NCBI RefSeq assembly: GCF_001679785.1
Contig: NZ_CP016286.1
Location: 3,652,001 to 3,716,000 of the forward strand
From: Rhizobium leguminosarum
GTDB lineage: Bacteria; Pseudomonadota; Alphaproteobacteria; Rhizobiales; Rhizobiaceae
Direction: 5' to 3'
Length of the DNA stretch: 64,000 bases
Shown one piece after another: positions 55,514 to 63,705 of the stretch. Each line of letters opens with the position of its first letter. Within the stretch, counting starts at the first letter, position 1. A model generated the notes under the pieces. The model saw only the letters and a list, made by a program, of their open reading frames with translations, did no database searches and was not told the origin of the DNA. The translations under genes and the position numbers were made by a program.

Positions 55514-58393
55514 TCACTCCGCAGCCTCGAGCTTGCTGGCGATGCGGCGCGATTGCCGCGCCTGCTCGTCATATTCCAGTTGCCATTCGCTCGGCCCGTT
55601 GGAGGGCGAGACCTGCACCGCCGTCACCTTATATTCCGGGCAGTTCGTCGCCCAGTCGGAGAAATCGGTGGTGATGACGTTCGCCTGCGTCGTGGGATGA
55701 TGGAAGGTCGTATAGACGACACCCGGCGCGACGCGATCGGTGATCAGCGCCCTGAGCGTGGTGTCGCCGGAGCGGCTGCCGAGCCTGACCCAGTCGCCGT
55801 CGCGAACGCCGCGCTGCTCGGCATCGTGCGGATGGATTTCCAGCCGGTCTTCCGCATGCCAGACGACATTCTCGGTCCGCCGCGTCTGCGCCCCGACATT
55901 GTACTGGCTGAGGATGCGGCCGGTTGTCAGCAGCAGCGGGAAGCGCGGACCGGTGCGCTCGTCGGTCGCCACATATTCGGTGCGGATGAACTTGCCCTTG
56001 CCGCGCACGAAGCCGTTGACATGCATGATCGGCGAGCCGAGCGGGTTCTTCTCGTTGCAGGGCCACTGCACCGAGCCCATTTTGTCGAGATAGTCGTAGG
56101 AGACCATCGCGAAACTCGGCGTCGTCGCGGCGATCTCGTCCATGATCTCCGACGGATGGGTGTAATTCCAGTCGAGACCCATCGCCTGGGCAAGCTTCTG
56201 CGTCACTTCCCAGTCGCCATAGCCGTTGCGCGGCGACATCACCTTGCGCACGCGGTTGATGCGTCGCTCGGCATTGGTGAAGGTGCCGTCCTTCTCGAGG
56301 AAGGTCGAGCCCGGCAGGAAGACATGGGCGTAATTGGCGGTCTCGTTGAGGAACAGATCCTGCACGACGACAGATTCCATCGCCGCAAGCCCGGCCGCGA
56401 CATGTTTGGTATCGGGATCGGACTGAAGGATGTCTTCGCCCTGGATGTAGATGCCCTTGAAGGAGCCGTCGACTGCTGCATCCAGCATGTTCGGAATACG
56501 CAGGCCCGGCTCGTTGTTGAGCTTCACGCCCCAGAGCTTTTCGAAGATATCGCGCGTCGCATCGTCGGAAATGTGCCGGTAGCCCGGCAGTTCGTGCGGG
56601 AAGGAACCCATGTCGCAGGAGCCCTGCACATTGTTCTGGCCGCGCAGCGGATTCACGCCGACGCCGGGACGGCCGATATTGCCGGTCGCCATCGCCAGGT
56701 TGGCGATCGCGATGACCGTGGTCGAGCCCTGGCTGTGTTCGGTAACGCCGAGGCCATAATAGATCGCGCCATTGCCGCCCTTGGCATAGAGCCTTGCCGC
56801 GCCGCGCAGATCCGCCGCCGACACGCCGGTGAAGATCTCGGTCTCTTCGGGACTGTGCTGCGGTTCGGCGACGAAGGCGGCCCAGTCCTCGAACTCCGAC
56901 CAATCGCAACGCTCGCGGATGAACGCCTCGTCAAAGAGCCCTTCGGTGACGATCACATGCGCCAGCGCCGTCATGACCGCGACATTGGTGCCGGGCTTCA
57001 GCGGCAGGTGATAGGAAGCCTCGATATGCGGCGAGCGGACGATATCGGTGCGGCGCGGATCGATGACGATGAGCTTGGCGCCCTGGCGCAGCCGCTTCTT
57101 CAGCCGCGAGCCGAACACCGGATGCCCGTCGGTCGGATTGGCGCCGATGACGATGACGACGTCGGAATGCTCGACGCTGTCGAAATCCTGCGTGCCCGCC
57201 GACGTGCCGAAGGTCTGGCCGAGGCCGTAGCCGGTCGGCGAATGGCAGACGCGGGCGCAGGTATCGACATTGTTGTTGCCGAAGCCGGCCCGGATCAGCT
57301 TCTGCACCAGATACGTTTCCTCATTGGTGCAGCGCGACGAGGTGATGCCGCCAATCGCCTCGCGGCCGTATTGATACTGGATGCGGCGGAACTCCAACGC
57401 CACATGCGCGAAGGCCTCGTCCCAGCTCACTTCCCGCCAGGGATCGCTGAGCTTTTCGCGGATCATCGGATTGAGGATGCGGTCCTTGTGGGTGGAATAG
57501 CCGTAAGCGAAGCGGCCCTTGACGCAGGAATGGCCGCGATTGGCCTGGCCGTCCTTCCACGGCACCATGCGCACCAGTTCCTCGCCGCGCATTTCCGCCT
57601 TGAAGGAACAGCCGACGCCGCAATAGGCGCAGGTGGTGACAGCCGAATGCTCGGGCTGGCCGATCTGGATCACCGACTTCTCCGTCAGCGTCGCCGTCGG
57701 GCAGGCCTGGACGCAGGCGCCGCAAGAGACGCATTCGGAATCGATGAAATGCTCGTGCATGCCGGGCGAAACGCGCGAGCCGAAACCACGGCCCTCGATC
57801 GTCAGCGCGAAGGTCCCCTGCACTTCCTCGCAGGCGCGCACGCAGCGCGAACAGACGATGCATTTCGAGGGATCATAGGTGAAATAGGGATTGGACTCGT
57901 CCTTCGGCATCCATTTCAGATTGATGTCGCCATTGCTGCGCGCCTTGACGTGGTTGTCGCCCTCATAGCCGTAGCGCACATCGCGCAGGCCGACGGCACC
58001 CGCCATGTCCTGCAATTCGCAATCGCCGTTGGCCGCGCAGGTGAGACAGTCGAGCGGATGGTCGGAGATATAAAGTTCCATCACGCCGCGGCGGATATCC
58101 TTCAATCGCCCCGTCTGCGTGTGCACCACCATGTTTGCCGCCACCGGTGTCGTGCAGGAGGAGGGCGTGCCGTTGCGGCCCTCGATCTCGACGAGGCAGA
58201 GCCGGCAGGAGCCGAAAGCATCGACCATATCTGTGGCACAGAGCTTCGGCACCTTGATACCGGCCTCCATCGAGGCGCGCATGATCGAGGTGCCCTCCGG
58301 CACGCTGATCTGCTGTCCGTCGATGGTGAGCGTCACAATGGCCTCAGATTTCGAAGCCGGGGTACCGTAGTCGATTTCATGGATGAGAGACAT
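55514..58393 (-). CDS. fdsA: Formate dehydrogenase subunit alpha (molybdenum, NAD-dependent)
   Basis: 959 residues. Domains in order: an N-terminal [2Fe-2S] ferredoxin-like domain (CATDMVDAFGSCRLC), a His-Cys [4Fe-4S] segment (DHPLDCLTCAANGDCELQ), two more [4Fe-4S] motifs (CIVCSRCVRACEE and CVSCGACVQACP), a further cluster (CAYCGVGCSF), then the molybdopterin domains. The catalytic cysteine is in TCARVCHSPTGYGLGQTFG. It oxidises formate to CO2, passing electrons through FdsBG to NAD+. Preceded by fdsB, 57 bases away. Confidence 0.96.
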   Translation of the reverse strand: MSLIHEIDYGTPASKSEAIVTLTIDGQQISVPEGTSIMRASMEAGIKVPKLCATDMVDAFGSCRLCLVEIEGRNGTPSSCTTPVAANMVVHTQTGRLKDIRRGVMELYISDHPLDCLTCAANGDCELQDMAGAVGLRDVRYGYEGDNHVKARSNGDINLKWMPKDESNPYFTYDPSKCIVCSRCVRACEEVQGTFALTIEGRGFGSRVSPGMHEHFIDSECVSCGACVQACPTATLTEKSVIQIGQPEHSAVTTCAYCGVGCSFKAEMRGEELVRMVPWKDGQANRGHSCVKGRFAYGYSTHKDRILNPMIREKLSDPWREVSWDEAFAHVALEFRRIQYQYGREAIGGITSSRCTNEETYLVQKLIRAGFGNNNVDTCARVCHSPTGYGLGQTFGTSAGTQDFDSVEHSDVVIVIGANPTDGHPVFGSRLKKRLRQGAKLIVIDPRRTDIVRSPHIEASYHLPLKPGTNVAVMTALAHVIVTEGLFDEAFIRERCDWSEFEDWAAFVAEPQHSPEETEIFTGVSAADLRGAARLYAKGGNGAIYYGLGVTEHSQGSTTVIAIANLAMATGNIGRPGVGVNPLRGQNNVQGSCDMGSFPHELPGYRHISDDATRDIFEKLWGVKLNNEPGLRIPNMLDAAVDGSFKGIYIQGEDILQSDPDTKHVAAGLAAMESVVVQDLFLNETANYAHVFLPGSTFLEKDGTFTNAERRINRVRKVMSPRNGYGDWEVTQKLAQAMGLDWNYTHPSEIMDEIAATTPSFAMVSYDYLDKMGSVQWPCNEKNPLGSPIMHVNGFVRGKGKFIRTEYVATDERTGPRFPLLLTTGRILSQYNVGAQTRRTENVVWHAEDRLEIHPHDAEQRGVRDGDWVRLGSRSGDTTLRALITDRVAPGVVYTTFHHPTTQANVITTDFSDWATNCPEYKVTAVQVSPSNGPSEWQLEYDEQARQSRRIASKLEAAE

Positions 58394-58450
58394 GATGGGT
58401 CTCCTTGCTTGAGATGGTGAGGTCAGCGCAGGCGTTCCATGAAAAACGCG

Positions 58451-60007
58451 TCATTCCGCCGCCTCCACCAGAGGTGCCGGCGAAAAATCCTCTGGGAAAT
58501 GCGTCATGGCGCTCATCACAGGATAGGGCGTGAACCCACCCAGCGCACAGAGCGAGCCGAACTTCATCGTGTTGCAGAGATCGGCAAGCAGCACCCGGTT
58601 CTTTTCCGGCTCGATGCCGCGAGCGATCTTGTCGGCCGTCTCCACGCCGCGCGTCGAGCCGATGCGGCAGGGCGTGCACTTGCCGCAGCTTTCGACGGCG
58701 CAGAATTCCATGGCGAAACGCGCCTGCTTCAGCATATCGGCCGTGTCGTCGAAGACGACGATGCCGGCATGGCCGATCAGTCCGTCTTTGGCGGCGAAGG
58801 ATTCATATTCGAACGGCGTGTCGAACAGCGCCCGCGGGAAATAGGCGCCGAGCGGTCCGCCGACCTGCACGGCCTTGACCGGCCGTCCCGTCACTGTACC
58901 GCCACCGATCCTGTCGACGATATCTCCGAGCGAAAGACCGAAGGCCGTCTCAAAGAGGCCGCCATATCTGACATTGCCGGCAATCTGCAGCGGGATGGTG
59001 CCGCGTGAGCGGCCCATGCCGAAATCGCGATAGAAGGCCGCGCCCTTTTCCATGATGACGGGCACCGAAGCCAGCGAGATCACATTGTTGATGACGGTCG
59101 GACAGTTAAACAGCCCCTTATGCGCCGGCAGCGGCGGCTTGGCACGCACGATGCCGCGCTTGCCTTCGAGGCTGTTGAGCAGCGCCGTCTCCTCGCCGCA
59201 GACATAGGCGCCGGCGCCGGTGCGCACTTCGATATCGAAGGCGCGGCCAGAGCCGAGCACCGATGGTCCGAGAATACCGGCCTGGCGCGCAATGCCGACG
59301 GCCTCGGTCATGACAGAGATCGCATGCGGATATTCCGAACGCGTATAGATGAAACCCTTGGTCGCCCCGGTCGCGAGCCCTGATATCGCCATGCCCTCGA
59401 TCAACACGAAGGGATCACCCTCCATGATCATCCGGTCGGCAAAGGTGCCGCTGTCGCCCTCATCGGCATTGCAGACGATATATTTGCGTTCGCCGGCGGC
59501 CTCGAGAACGGTCTTCCACTTGATGCCGGTGGGAAAGCCGGCACCGCCGCGGCCGCGCAAGCCGGAATCGGTGATTTCCTTGACGATATCGACTGGTGTC
59601 ATCGAAATGGCGCGACGAAGGCCGGCAAGACCGCCATGCGCCTCGTAATCGCCAAGCGAAAGCGGATCGGTGACACCGCAGCGGGCGAAGGTCAGGCGGG
59701 TTTGTTCCTTGAGGAACGGGAGGTCTTCAACCTCCCCGAGACAGAGCCGATGCTCGCCTCCATCAATCATCCCGGCGTCGAACAGATCAGGCACATCCTT
59801 CGCCTTCACCGACCCGTAGCCGATGCGCTTGCCGGCAACCTCGACCTCGACCAACGGCTCCAGCCAGAACATTCCGCGCGAGCCGTTGCGCACGATCTCG
59901 GCATCGAAGCCGCGGGCGGCGATCTCCTGGGCAATCGCCTTTGCCACCTTTTCGGCTCCGAGCGCCAGCGCTGCGGCATCGCGCGGAACATATATCCTGA
60001 CCGTCAT
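58451..60007 (-). CDS. fdsB: Formate dehydrogenase subunit beta (NuoF-like, FMN and NADH site)
   Basis: 518 residues. A thioredoxin-like N-terminal part (about 1-100) precedes the NuoF-like diaphorase: GRGGAGFPTGIKWKTVLEAAG (FMN/NADH binding), NADEGDSGTFADR and GAGAYVCGEETALLNSLEGKRG. The C-terminal [4Fe-4S] motif is ESCGKCTPCRIGSTRG. It passes electrons to NAD+. Its ATG overlaps the fdsG stop by four bases. Confidence 0.96.
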   Translation of the reverse strand: MTVRIYVPRDAAALALGAEKVAKAIAQEIAARGFDAEIVRNGSRGMFWLEPLVEVEVAGKRIGYGSVKAKDVPDLFDAGMIDGGEHRLCLGEVEDLPFLKEQTRLTFARCGVTDPLSLGDYEAHGGLAGLRRAISMTPVDIVKEITDSGLRGRGGAGFPTGIKWKTVLEAAGERKYIVCNADEGDSGTFADRMIMEGDPFVLIEGMAISGLATGATKGFIYTRSEYPHAISVMTEAVGIARQAGILGPSVLGSGRAFDIEVRTGAGAYVCGEETALLNSLEGKRGIVRAKPPLPAHKGLFNCPTVINNVISLASVPVIMEKGAAFYRDFGMGRSRGTIPLQIAGNVRYGGLFETAFGLSLGDIVDRIGGGTVTGRPVKAVQVGGPLGAYFPRALFDTPFEYESFAAKDGLIGHAGIVVFDDTADMLKQARFAMEFCAVESCGKCTPCRIGSTRGVETADKIARGIEPEKNRVLLADLCNTMKFGSLCALGGFTPYPVMSAMTHFPEDFSPAPLVEAAE

Positions 60008-60483
60008 CGGCGTGCCTCCGCGACGAGTTCCGCCGCCGTCTGATCGTCGACCCGGCCATAGACCTCGCCGTCGAGCATCGCCGCCGGCGCGCAGGCGCAG
60101 AGCCCCAGACAGTAGACCGGCTCCAGCGTCACGCCGCCATCGAGCGTCGTCTGATGAAAATCGATGCCGAGCAGCGCCTTGACGCGTTCGGCCAGCGCAT
60201 CGCCGCCCATCGACTGACAGGCCTCGGCGCGACAGAGCTTCAGCACATGCCGGCCGGCGGGATGGTCGCGATAATCGTGATAGAAGGTCACCACGCCATG
60301 AACCTCGGCGCGGGAGAGGTTCAATTCCTCCGCGATAACAGGCATGGCTTCCTGCGGCACATAGCCGAATTCCTGCTGAACCTCGTGCAGAATGGGAAGC
60401 AGCGGCCCTTCGAGAAAGCGAAGATCGGCGACGATGGCTCGGGTGCGTGCTGCAATATCGCCTTCGGCGATATGAATGGTCAT
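60004..60483 (-). CDS. fdsG: Formate dehydrogenase subunit gamma (NuoE-like)
   Basis: 159 residues. The thioredoxin-like [2Fe-2S] domain has cysteines in LCRAEACQSMGG and YCLGLCACAPAAML, and the N-terminal half (EGPLLPILHEVQQEFGYVPQEAMPVIAEELNLSRAEVHGVVTFYHDY) is NuoE-like. It joins FdsB as the electron-transfer dimer. It is the first structural gene of fdsGBA-fdhD-fdsD. Confidence 0.95.
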   Translation of the reverse strand: MTIHIAEGDIAARTRAIVADLRFLEGPLLPILHEVQQEFGYVPQEAMPVIAEELNLSRAEVHGVVTFYHDYRDHPAGRHVLKLCRAEACQSMGGDALAERVKALLGIDFHQTTLDGGVTLEPVYCLGLCACAPAAMLDGEVYGRVDDQTAAELVAEARR

Positions 60484-60617
60484 AAGGCAGCCCTCCCAGC
60501 GGCTTGCTCGTTGCGAAATAGCGGGCCTCCCCAGCCGAGTGCTATTCCGTCATCACCATCTCAGGGAAGCAGCCGGCGATCAATAAAGCTATCTTGTTGC
60601 TTGATAGGTTTTTTCTA

Positions 60618-61511
60618 TCAAAGCTCTTCATCTTGCACGAGCACTCTCGCTTCATGCAGCAAGGCCGAGACAAGCGGCGTGAACGGCTCACGATAAGGCG
60701 CAACAAGACCGACCAGATGATGCGCCTCCGGCTCAACGATCGGGATCATGCGGATTTCCACAGGAAATCCGAAGGATTTGGCGACGTTGCGCGGCATGAT
60801 GCTCGCCCAGCGTCCGGTCCTGACATGCGAGAACAGCACGATCATCGAGTTGGATTCGAGTGTCGGATGCGCCGTGGCGCCTGCTTCCGTCAAGTGGCGG
60901 TTGATGATCCGGCGGTTCTGCATGTCGGCAGTCAATAGACAAAGCCGAAGGTCGCCGATCTCCCGCCAGGTCACGTTGTCGCGATCGGATAGCGGGCTGC
61001 CGGCAGCCGTGATCAGATTATAGCGCTCGGCATAAAGGGGAACGGTCGTAACGCGGCCGAGCGGCTCGTTTTCGAGATAGGTGATGCCTGCATCGATTTC
61101 GAGGTTTTCGAGCATGCTCAGCACCTGCAGCGAATTCCGCGAGACGATCGAGAAAGTCACGCCGGGATGCCGCTCCTGAAAGGGCGTGGTGATGCGCGAC
61201 AACATGGCAAGCGCGGTCGGAATGGCGGCGAGGCGGATGTGGCCGGAAAGGCCGCGGCGCGCGGCGCGCATCTCCTCGCGCATGGTGCGGGCATCCCCGA
61301 CGATGCGCCGGGCCCATTCGAGCACGCGCTGTCCCTCCGGCGTCAGTCCCTGGAACCGCGAACCGCGCTGCACCAGCATGACACCAAGCTGATCTTCGAG
61401 CTGCCGGATGGCCGCCGAAAGCGTCGGCTGCGAGATCCCGCACTCCTCCGCGGCACGGCCAAAATGCTTTTCATTGGCAAGGGCGATGAAGAATTCCAGC
61501 TTGTCGATCAT
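60618..61511 (-). CDS. LysR-family regulator upstream of the fds operon
   Basis: 297 residues. The HTH (MIDKLEFFIALANEKHFGRAAEECGISQPTLSAAIRQLEDQLGVMLVQRG) is standard, and the co-inducer domain begins around residue 90. It reads in the same direction as fdsG, 134 bases upstream. The local order makes it the probable formate-responsive activator of the operon, by analogy to other fds clusters; this is inference. Confidence 0.9.
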   Translation of the reverse strand: MIDKLEFFIALANEKHFGRAAEECGISQPTLSAAIRQLEDQLGVMLVQRGSRFQGLTPEGQRVLEWARRIVGDARTMREEMRAARRGLSGHIRLAAIPTALAMLSRITTPFQERHPGVTFSIVSRNSLQVLSMLENLEIDAGITYLENEPLGRVTTVPLYAERYNLITAAGSPLSDRDNVTWREIGDLRLCLLTADMQNRRIINRHLTEAGATAHPTLESNSMIVLFSHVRTGRWASIMPRNVAKSFGFPVEIRMIPIVEPEAHHLVGLVAPYREPFTPLVSALLHEARVLVQDEEL

Positions 61512-61591
61512 CCGGTCTCCCGATCCGGCGTGACATCATCCGGGTCAGTTCATCTTTGACGCAGCAGCCGTGCTCCGCAAGGGCGATCTCT

Positions 61592-61641
61592 AGATCAGGA
61601 TGGTTTTAGGCCCGATCGGCCTAAAATCTGAATCCTGATCT
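61592..61641. repeat. Rhizobial palindromic element between the LysR and ArsR genes
   Basis: AGATCAGGAT (61592-61601) and ATCCTGATCT (61632-61641) are perfect outer arms. Inside, TTTTAGGCC and GGCCTAAAA make a second stem. Placed between a LysR start and an ArsR stop, it may separate the two transcripts. Confidence 0.8.
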
Positions 61642-61655
61642 AAATCAAAGAAATA

Positions 61656-61703
61656 GAGCATGATGTCGTCCGAAAACCGCGCACACTTTTCGGCATCATG
61701 CTC
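61656..61703. repeat. Rhizobial palindromic intergenic element, copy B
   Basis: GAGCATGATG (61656-61665) and CATCATGCTC (61694-61703) are the same arms as copy A at 549-596, but the core is in the opposite orientation. It abuts the stop codon of the ArsR gene. Confidence 0.8.
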
Positions 61704-62044
61704 TAACTGTTTTCTGCAGCCGGGAAAAGATCGAACAGAGATTCGAGGAAGGCAAGCACGCTGACATTGCCGATGCTGTAATAGACCAGCCTGCCCTGGC
61801 GGCGCGTATAGACCAGGCCTTCTAGCCTTAATCGCGCCAGCTGCTGCGAGACCATTGCCTGCTGGATGCCGAGGATATTTTCGATCTCACCCACCGTCCG
61901 CTCCTCATTCGCCAATATGCAGAGGATCAGAAGTCGGGTCTGGTGCGCTAACGCTTTCAGCAGATCGCTCGCTTCATGGGCTTTTCCAGCGAGTTTGTGC
62001 AATTCCTGGCCGGACATCCCCGGCTCGGGTTTGGGCAACGGCAT
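61703..62044 (-). CDS. ArsR/SmtB-family regulator
   Basis: 113 residues from MPLPKPEPGMSGQELHKL. The winged helix is HEASDLLKALAHQTRLLILCILANEERTVGEIENILGIQQAMVSQQLARLRLEGLVYTRRQGRLVYYSI. There is one cysteine, Cys42, at the position of the first sulfide-sensing cysteine of BigR/SqrR, but the partner cysteine is missing and no metal-site cluster is seen, so the signal is unknown. The open frame continues upstream through the 8-bp repeat to 62242, raising a question about the start. Confidence 0.88.
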   Translation of the reverse strand: MPLPKPEPGMSGQELHKLAGKAHEASDLLKALAHQTRLLILCILANEERTVGEIENILGIQQAMVSQQLARLRLEGLVYTRRQGRLVYYSIGNVSVLAFLESLFDLFPAAENS

Positions 62045-62060
62045 TCGGTATCTCGGAAGG

Positions 62061-62202
62061 GAGGCAATGAGGCAATGAGGCAATGAGGCAATGAGGCAAT
62101 GAGGCAATGAGGCAATGAGGCAATGAGGCAATGAGGCAATGAGGCAATGAGGCAATGAGGCAATGAGGCAATGAGGCAATGAGGCAATGAGGCAATGAGG
62201 CA
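62061..62202. repeat. 8-bp tandem repeat (GAGGCAAT), 17.75 copies
   Basis: The unit GAGGCAAT is repeated 17 times without error from 62061 to 62196, with a partial unit GAGGCA to 62202. It lies 17 bases upstream of the likely ArsR start on the minus strand. Because eight is not a multiple of three, all three minus-strand frames read the same peptide cycle (HCLIASLP) without stops. Confidence 0.97.
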
Positions 62203-62219
62203 GATCAGCACAATAGCAT

Positions 62220-62235
62220 ATTCGCACAAGCGAAT
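62220..62235. promoter_or_regulatory. Candidate operator upstream of the ArsR gene
   Basis: ATTCGC (62220-62225) and GCGAAT (62230-62235) form a perfect 6-4-6 inverted repeat in an AT-rich patch. ArsR proteins bind short AT-rich palindromes of this size, and the site lies between the microsatellite and the next gene, where an ArsR promoter is expected. Confidence 0.5.
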
Positions 62236-62275
62236 TGGTCAAAAGTGATGAAATGTCAAAAAAGGTCCAAACAAA

Positions 62276-63100
62276 TCAGCAGATAAGCTGACCTCCATTG
62301 ATCTCGATCACCTGTCCGGTGATGTAGCCCGAGAGCGAGGGAGCCGCCAGGAACAGATAGGCGGGAGCACAATCCTCCGCCGTGCCGAGCCGCTGCAGGG
62401 GGATGGATTTCCTCGTTTGCTCCAGCTTTTCGCGCGAGGAATAGCGCTCATGGAAATCCGTCTCGATCGTTCCCGGCGATACGCAATTGACGCGGATTCG
62501 GTCCGGTGCAAGCTCACGGGCAAGCGCCTTGGAATAGGTCGCAACGAAGGCTTTCGAAGCCGAATAAATCGACGAGCCAGGGCTGCCGCCGGTCAGCGCC
62601 GAAATCGAAACGGTGTTGACGATGGCAGCACCACTAGCGGCCTTCAATGCCGGCAGCAGCGCCCGCGTCAGCGCCACCACCGATGTCTGGTTAAGCCGCA
62701 CGACCGCCTCATATTCTGCATCGGTGAGCGTGGTGGCGGGAAAACGACCAAGCATGGTGCCGGCATTGTTGACGAGCACATCGACCTTATCGAAGAAGGC
62801 GAGAACATCCTCGGCGAATTGCGCTGCCCCACCGACTGCAGAGAAATCGGCATTAAGCAGCAGCGCCCGTCTTTCGGATTCAGCCGTCAGCAGGAAATCC
62901 GGCAGGTCACGTCCCGGCTTGCGCCCGGTATGGACGATCACCTTCGCGCCGCAGTCCAGGAACTGCCGGGCCACTTCAAGGCCGATGCCGCGTCCGGCGC
63001 CGGTCACCACGACATTGCGATTTTCGAACAGTCTGGGATGGAACACGAAGCCGTCCTCCTCGCGGACAGTGCCGCCGGTTGTGTCATTCGCCCTTAACAT
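62276..63100 (-). CDS. SDR-family oxidoreductase
   Basis: 274 residues. Cofactor loop VTGAGRGIGLEVARQF, NNAG in LVNNAGTMLGRF, catalytic Ser in NTVSISALTGG and the Tyr/Lys pair in SIYSASKAFVA are complete, and the end GYITGQVIEINGGQL is typical of short-chain dehydrogenases. The first 25 residues are an extra N-terminal tail, so a later start is possible. The substrate is not identifiable. It ends 34 bases from the start of the longest ArsR frame. Confidence 0.9.
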   Translation of the reverse strand: MLRANDTTGGTVREEDGFVFHPRLFENRNVVVTGAGRGIGLEVARQFLDCGAKVIVHTGRKPGRDLPDFLLTAESERRALLLNADFSAVGGAAQFAEDVLAFFDKVDVLVNNAGTMLGRFPATTLTDAEYEAVVRLNQTSVVALTRALLPALKAASGAAIVNTVSISALTGGSPGSSIYSASKAFVATYSKALARELAPDRIRVNCVSPGTIETDFHERYSSREKLEQTRKSIPLQRLGTAEDCAPAYLFLAAPSLSGYITGQVIEINGGQLIC

Positions 63101-63157
63101 ATGAGCGCGCCGACTGAAAGAAAGGCGCGTATCGATCTTTCCTGGGGAGGACCGGGG

Positions 63158-63622
63158 TTAGTTTTCGGTCTCCAGAAGCCGCGCGCCCGGCCCTTCCTTG
63201 CCGAGCCGGTCGCAGGGATTGCGCAACGGACAGCTTTCGATCGACAGGCAGCCGCAGCCGATGCAGCCGGTCAGACGGTCGCGCAGCAGGCTAAGCCGCC
63301 TGATTCGCGCGTCGAGATCATCCTTCCACAGCGCCGACAGCGTCTGCCAGTCGGCGACGGTCGGCGTGCGTCCTTGCGGCAGGGACTCGAACGCTGCCTG
63401 GATTTCCGAAAGCGGAATGCCGACACGCTGCGCCACCTTGATGATGCCGAGCCGACGAAGCACATCGCGCCCATAGCGCCGCTGATTGCCGCGGGAGCGG
63501 ATGCTCGAGATCAGCCCCTTGGTCTCGTAAAAATGCAGCGCCGAGACGGCGAGGCCGCTGCGCTCCGCCACTTCGCCGACCGTCAGGAGCTTGCCGAGCG
63601 GCGCTGCCGGGATTGTATCCAT
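63158..63622 (-). CDS. soxR: Redox-sensitive transcriptional activator SoxR
   Basis: 154 residues. A MerR-type HTH ([38 protein letters not shown]) is followed by a dimerisation helix and the [2Fe-2S] motif C120-IG-C123-G-C125-LSIES-C131. Oxidation of the cluster by redox-cycling drugs turns SoxR into an activator. Its gene is divergent from a flavin reductase and the SoxR operator lies between them, so the reductase is its likely target. Confidence 0.96.
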   Translation of the reverse strand: MDTIPAAPLGKLLTVGEVAERSGLAVSALHFYETKGLISSIRSRGNQRRYGRDVLRRLGIIKVAQRVGIPLSEIQAAFESLPQGRTPTVADWQTLSALWKDDLDARIRRLSLLRDRLTGCIGCGCLSIESCPLRNPCDRLGKEGPGARLLETEN

Positions 63623-63628
63623 CGCCTC

Positions 63629-63659
63629 TTGACCTCAAGATTAGTTGAGGTTTTATAAC
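63629..63659 (+). promoter_or_regulatory. SoxR box in a promoter with a 19-base spacer
   Basis: CCTCAAGATTAGTTGAGG (63633-63650) is an interrupted palindrome identical in form to known SoxR sites. It sits between TTGACC (-35, 63629-63634) and TATAAC (-10, 63654-63659). The 19-base spacer is the overlong spacing that MerR-family activators correct by twisting DNA. It drives the rightward flavin reductase gene. Confidence 0.88.
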
Positions 63660-63705
63660 CCTTGCTCCTGCAATCGTAAAGTCCAATCGCAATAAGGAGC
63701 GACGC

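Noticed and set aside
55553..58420. 955-residue open frame on the plus strand across fdsA
   Set aside because: It is antisense to fdsA, whose cluster motifs and catalytic cysteine are unmistakable.
62061..62202. CRISPR array
   Set aside because: The units are eight bases long and contiguous, with no spacers and no cas genes. It is a microsatellite.
61703..62242. ArsR protein with a CLIASLPH-repeat N-terminal extension
   Set aside because: The extension is just the microsatellite read in frame, and all three frames give the same peptide. The ATG at 62044 gives a normal ArsR length. I keep the long form only as a hypothesis.
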